6,675 bases of DNA, taken from positions 1 to 6,675 of the forward strand of contig JACCYW010000370.1 in the NCBI GenBank assembly GCA_013696275.1. The letters run 5' to 3'. The stretch comes from Chloroflexota bacterium (GTDB lineage Bacteria > Chloroflexota > Limnocylindria > Limnocylindrales > CSP1-4). A program made the translations under genes and the position numbers. Shown one piece after another: positions 5,674 through 6,675 of this stretch. Under the pieces are notes generated by a model. It saw nothing but the letters and a program-made list of their open reading frames with translations. It did no database searches and had not been told where the DNA came from. How positions within the stretch are numbered: position 1 is the stretch's first letter; every line of letters begins with the position of its first letter.

Positions 5674-5734
5674 TCGCTAAGGGGCCGAACCCAGCACTCA
5701 CCCAGTCGCCAAGGGCCCAGCCCAGCACTCAGCC
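5672..5734 (+). repeat. Imperfect tandem repeat, units of 32 and 31 nt
   Basis: Unit one (5672-5703) and unit two (5704-5734) both begin AGTCGC(T/C)AAGGG and both end in CCCAGCACTCA(C/G)CC, differing in the middle. They lie just after the small ORF stop and before the RIO gene start. Their role is unknown. Confidence 0.65.
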
Positions 5735-5791
5735 AGAGGAGCGCGATAGGCGCTCGGCGCTTCCCGACCGTCGGACATCCCCGACGAACGC

Positions 5792-6594
5792 TTGGAGCGC
5801 CGACTCGTGCTCAGAACCAGTTATCACTCGCGCCCGGCTCCGGCCTGGCTCATAGAGAGCCGCTACCAGGACCGTCATCTCGGCGCCCTCAGATCGGGCA
5901 AGGAGGCGGAGGTCTTCCTGGTCGAAGGCTCCTCGGCTGGACGATCGTGCCTCCTGGCACACAAGCGCTACCGACCCCGCGTCCCGCGTCCCGGCGAGCT
6001 CCGTGAGCTTGGCTTCAGCAAGGGCACCATCTATCACAATGACCGTGTCTACCGACAGGTTGGTTCCTGGACGCTCGAGAGCGCAGGGCGGTCGAAGGTA
6101 GCAGCCGCTTCGGTCGCCGACTCGAGGCCCAGTCGTGGCCGGCCAACGAATGGACCGTCCTGGAACGTGCCTGGGCCGCCGGGGCGGCCGTCCCCTTCCC
6201 GGTCGAACGCACCGACGATGGCGTGCTGATGGAGTTCATCGGCGACCTATCCCAGGCAGCGCCGCGGCTGGTACACGCGGGCCTGGATCGCAGCGGTCTG
6301 ACCAGCGCGCGCGACCAGCTAGTGGAAAGCCTCCGCGCGCTCGCTCGCGCGGGCATCGTTCATGCCGATCTTTCGGTCTACAACCTGCTCTGGGGGGAGG
6401 CCCTCCTGGTCGTCATCGACTTCCGGCAGGCGGTCGAGGTGACGACCAACCTGGAAGCGCCAGCGCTCCTGCATCGAGACCTTGTCAACGTCGCAACGTC
6501 GCTCGGGCGCCGCGGGGTTGCGCTCGACGTGGAGGCGGTCTTCGCTCAGCTGCTCACCGACGCCTTCTCCGGACCGTACACTGCGCCGCCATGA
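5792..6594 (+). CDS. RIO1-like atypical serine protein kinase, with an apparent 1-nt frameshift
   Basis: RIO kinases are ATP-binding atypical kinases/ATPases. In eukaryotes and archaea they act in small-subunit maturation, while bacterial members are poorly understood. Repaired, the product is 267 residues with every key element: GKEAEVFLV (36-44, the RIO nucleotide loop), LLAHKRYRP with the ATP-binding Lys58, LMEFIGD hinge (146-152), catalytic loop HADLSVYN (Asp193, Asn198), and metal-binding VVIDFRQ (Asp210). The first frame runs to about 6058 and the second from there to TGA 6592-6594. Adding one G to the GG at 6058-6059 gives VYRQGWFLDARERRAVEG, which fits the family's RAxx region. The start is uncertain: TTG 5792 has no SD, while GTG 5807 has GGAG 9 nt upstream. 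An in-frame TAG at 5747 limits extension. It overlaps the next gene by 4 nt (ATGA). It may be intact, with an assembly error, or a recent pseudogene. Confidence 0.85.
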
Positions 6595-6675
6595 CGGAAC
6601 GGAGCGAGTACCTCGATTCACGCCACCTCGGATCGCTGGTCGAACTGCTGGACGAACTCGCCATCCGACACGTCG
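6591..6675 (+). CDS. N-terminus of an unidentified protein, cut by the window edge
   Basis: ATG 6591 overlaps the RIO kinase stop (ATGA), which implies translational coupling. The 28 visible codons read MTERSEYLDSRHLGSLVELL then DELAIRHV with no stop. The composition is that of an ordinary soluble protein with an amphipathic Leu-rich helix. No family can be assigned from this length. Its coupling to the kinase makes it a candidate partner or substrate. Confidence 0.6.
   Translation, partial: MTERSEYLDSRHLGSLVELLDELAIRHV

Larger units (their letters stand above)
5083..5791. other. Long divergent intergenic region, repeat-rich, no convincing conventional gene
   Basis: About 700 nt separate the protease leader from the RIO kinase gene. 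Several open frames cross it, but their translations are low-complexity Arg/Pro/Ser/Ala strings without SDs or family motifs, so I do not call them. The region contains three direct copies of ATCGTGG (5088, 5324, 5407), an 8-bp inverted repeat (5386-5417) and a 7-bp hairpin (5286-5303). It also holds a candidate plus-strand promoter (5500-5528), a 19-bp direct repeat pair (5530-5574), a possible 23-codon ORF (5602-5673) and an imperfect tandem repeat (5672-5734). On the minus strand TTGACT (5156-5151) could be a -35 for the protease, but no good -10 follows at the right distance. No tRNA, rRNA, CRISPR or transposon feature was seen. Confidence 0.5.

Noticed and set aside
5436..5855. A 139-codon open frame on the plus strand crossing the repeat region into the kinase start
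   Set aside because: Its translation is low-complexity Arg/Pro/Ser/Thr with no motif and no SD, and it ends inside the RIO kinase gene in another frame.

Overview
The window is GC-rich bacterial DNA. A gene order rpsU-yqeY-pgpH, with a bS21 protein and a c-di-AMP hydrolase, next to secreted proteins and a RIO-type kinase, fits Chloroflexota (for example an uncultured soil or freshwater lineage) better than Actinobacteria, which normally lack bS21 and PgpH. This taxonomic call is an inference from gene content; no rRNA or tRNA gene is present.

Layout. (1) 127-521, plus strand: a small secreted protein whose reading frame is broken once near 451. (2) 570-3404, minus strand: a three-gene operon. 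Its strong sigma-70-type promoter is at 3493-3521. rpsU (bS21) follows, with a 12-nt Shine-Dalgarno sequence and an apparent ATC start codon. Next comes yqeY, whose ribosome-binding site lies inside a 9-bp hairpin just after the rpsU stop. Last is pgpH, a membrane c-di-AMP phosphodiesterase that overlaps yqeY by 4 nt. (3) 3625-5036, minus strand: a translationally coupled pair, an exported matrixin-like zinc protease followed by a lipoprotein. In hand-counted samples this pair has lower GC than pgpH. (4) 5037-5791: about 750 nt without a convincing conventional gene but rich in repeats, inverted repeats, a candidate plus-strand promoter and a possible 23-codon ORF with a strong SD. (5) 5792-6594, plus strand: a RIO1-like atypical protein kinase, frame-broken once near 6058, overlapping by 4 nt an unidentified gene that runs off the right edge at 6591.

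Two themes stand out. First, the rpsU operon carries several layers of apparent translational control: an extended SD with a non-canonical start, a hairpin directly upstream of that SD, a hairpin that hides the yqeY SD, and an ATGA overlap into pgpH. Together these suggest that YqeY and PgpH output is tied to bS21 translation, and that bS21 may control its own synthesis through anti-SD availability. Second, both broken genes are repaired exactly by restoring one G to a GG run followed by T. This points to homopolymer loss in the assembly rather than to real pseudogenes.
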